A stretch of DNA of 11,760 bases from Solirubrobacteraceae bacterium (GTDB taxonomy: Bacteria; Actinomycetota; Thermoleophilia; Solirubrobacterales; Solirubrobacteraceae). Positions 10,814 to 11,760 of this stretch are shown piece by piece. Position numbers and translations under genes: made by a program. Under the pieces are notes generated by a model. That model ran no database searches. It had not been told where the DNA came from and was given only the letters and a program-made list of their open reading frames with translations. The stretch spans positions 1 to 11,760 of the forward strand of contig JANJUA010000129.1 in assembly GCA_024710825.1 (NCBI GenBank), in the 5' to 3' direction. The first letter of the stretch is position 1; each line of letters begins with the position of its first letter.

Positions 10814-11760
10814 GTGAAGCTTTCGGCGTCCGCGACGGCGCTCCCGGCGGAGCTGGAGCCGCGCACGCTGGCCCGCCGGGCGCTGCAGGTGGTCGCCCTG
10901 CTCGGCGTGCTGCTGCTGGTCGTGCTGTTCGCGCCGGGCCTCGACGAGGTCAGCTCCAAGCTCGGCGACGCCCGCCCGCTGTGGATCGCTGTCGCCATCG
11001 GGCTCGAGCTGCTCTCCTGCCTGTCCTACGTCGTCATGTTCCGTCCGGTGTTCTGCCGGACGATGTCGTGGCGGCTGAGCTCGAAGATCGCCTGGTCGGA
11101 GCTCGGCGTGGGCTCGATCGTCCCCGCCAGCGGGGCGGCGGGCCTCGCGCTCGGGGCCTGGGCGCTGCACCAGGTGGGCATGGAGGCCAACCGGATCGCG
11201 CGGCGGTCGGTGGCCTTCTTCCTCATCAAGAGCAGCGTGAACTTCGTCGCCGTGGCCGTGCTCGGCGCGGCGATGGCGGTGGGGCTGCTGGGCGACCAGC
11301 CGCTGTGGCTCACGGCGGTGCCGGCCGCGCTGTCGGCGCTGCTGATCGTGGCCGTCCTGCTCGTCCCGCGCCTCGGGGTGGGCGACGTGCCGCGCGCCGA
11401 CGCCGGCCGCGCGCGGCGCGCCACCCACGCCGTGCGCGCGGCGCTGGTGGGCGGCACGGGGGAGGCGCTGACGATCGTGCGGCGCGGCAACCTGCTGGTG
11501 ATCGGCGGCGCCCTGGGCTACTGGATCTTCGACAACGCGGTCCTGTGGGCGACGTTCGAGGCGTTCGGCGCCTCGGTTCCCCTGACGACGATCCTCATGG
11601 GCTATCTCATCGGCCAGCTCGGCGGCCTGCTGCCGATCCCCGGCGGGATCGGCGGGATCGACGGCGGGCTCATCGGCACGCTGGTCGTGTTCGGCGCGCC
11701 CGCCGCCACGGCGGCCGCCGCCGTGCTCGCCTACCGGGTGGTCCTGTTCTGGCTGCCGCT
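10814..11760 (+). CDS. UPF0104/LPG-synthase-type membrane protein (partial, runs off right edge)
   Basis: 315 codons are visible with no stop before the window ends. After a short cytoplasmic N-terminus (1-21), hydrophobic helices lie at about 23-40, 55-75, 96-118, 133-158, 163-184, 226-247, 255-275 and 284-306. Two segments mark the lysylphosphatidylglycerol-synthase transmembrane (AglD/UPF0104) family: 'LGVGSIVPASGAAGLALGAWAL' (97-118) and 'LLPIPGGIGGIDGGLIG' (272-288). The Arg-rich loop at about 193-208 is cytoplasmic by the positive-inside rule. Members flip or modify lipids, or act beside glycosyltransferases; the MprF-type synthetase domain, if present, would lie beyond the edge. GTG 10814 is the only good start, with CATACT 7 bases upstream. 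Divergent from the SGNH hydrolase gene. Confidence 0.85.
   Translation, partial: MKLSASATALPAELEPRTLARRALQVVALLGVLLLVVLFAPGLDEVSSKLGDARPLWIAVAIGLELLSCLSYVVMFRPVFCRTMSWRLSSKIAWSELGVGSIVPASGAAGLALGAWALHQVGMEANRIARRSVAFFLIKSSVNFVAVAVLGAAMAVGLLGDQPLWLTAVPAALSALLIVAVLLVPRLGVGDVPRADAGRARRATHAVRAALVGGTGEALTIVRRGNLLVIGGALGYWIFDNAVLWATFEAFGASVPLTTILMGYLIGQLGGLLPIPGGIGGIDGGLIGTLVVFGAPAATAAAAVLAYRVVLFWLP

Noticed and set aside
10736..11428. A 230-codon minus-strand frame opposite the right-edge membrane protein
   Set aside because: A His/Arg/Gln-rich shadow. The plus-strand frame has regular membrane helices and family motifs and stays open to the window edge.

Overview
The window is a dense, very GC-rich stretch of bacterial chromosome. 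It reads as an ordinary core/metabolic region of an actinobacterium. DUF1707 and DUF3159 proteins, a Cys-less HesB-like protein, a FliA/WhiG-type sigma factor and frequent GTG starts fit Actinomycetota, possibly the Thermoleophilia/Solirubrobacterales. That placement is an inference from gene families and codon use, not a proof. I see no rRNA, tRNA, CRISPR array, insertion sequence, phage gene or defence cassette.

Layout from left to right. A cupin gene and a partial, degenerate metallo-beta-lactamase-like gene form a two-gene minus-strand unit (1-851). A small HesB/IscA-like gene (934-1221) diverges from it and is followed by a hairpin and a CocE/NonD alpha/beta hydrolase (1301-2932). A hotdog acyl-CoA thioesterase (2934-3335, minus) converges on the hydrolase and diverges from an RNase HI gene (3398-3907). 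A minus-strand operon follows: SulP anion transporter, MerR regulator and peptide chain release factor 3 (7304 down to 3917), its genes joined by 4-base ATGA overlaps. Diverging from it is a DUF1707/LiaF-like protein (7434-8024). Next come a FliA/WhiG sigma factor and, upstream of it, a small S4 RNA-binding protein (8037-9108, minus), a divergent DUF3159 membrane protein (9146-9817), a secreted SGNH/GDSL hydrolase (9821-10726, minus), and the start of an UPF0104/LPG-synthase-type flippase-like membrane protein that runs off the right edge (10814 onward).

Packing is extreme. The four convergent pairs are separated by only 1, 9, 12 and 3 bases, and no gene-free stretch reaches 300 bases; the longest is about 130. 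Most genes that begin a transcription unit have no Shine-Dalgarno sequence. Instead they carry a -10-like hexamer (TANNNT or CATNNT) 6-10 bases before the start codon, which suggests leaderless transcripts. A few genes (HesB-like, MerR, SulP) have clear Shine-Dalgarno sequences.

I did not find a convincing new multi-gene system. The points most worth a second look are the SulP-MerR-RF3 operon with a probable CTG start and a dyad in its promoter, the leaderless-promoter pattern, GC hairpins spanning both stop codons at every convergent junction, and several family members that lack canonical ligand residues.
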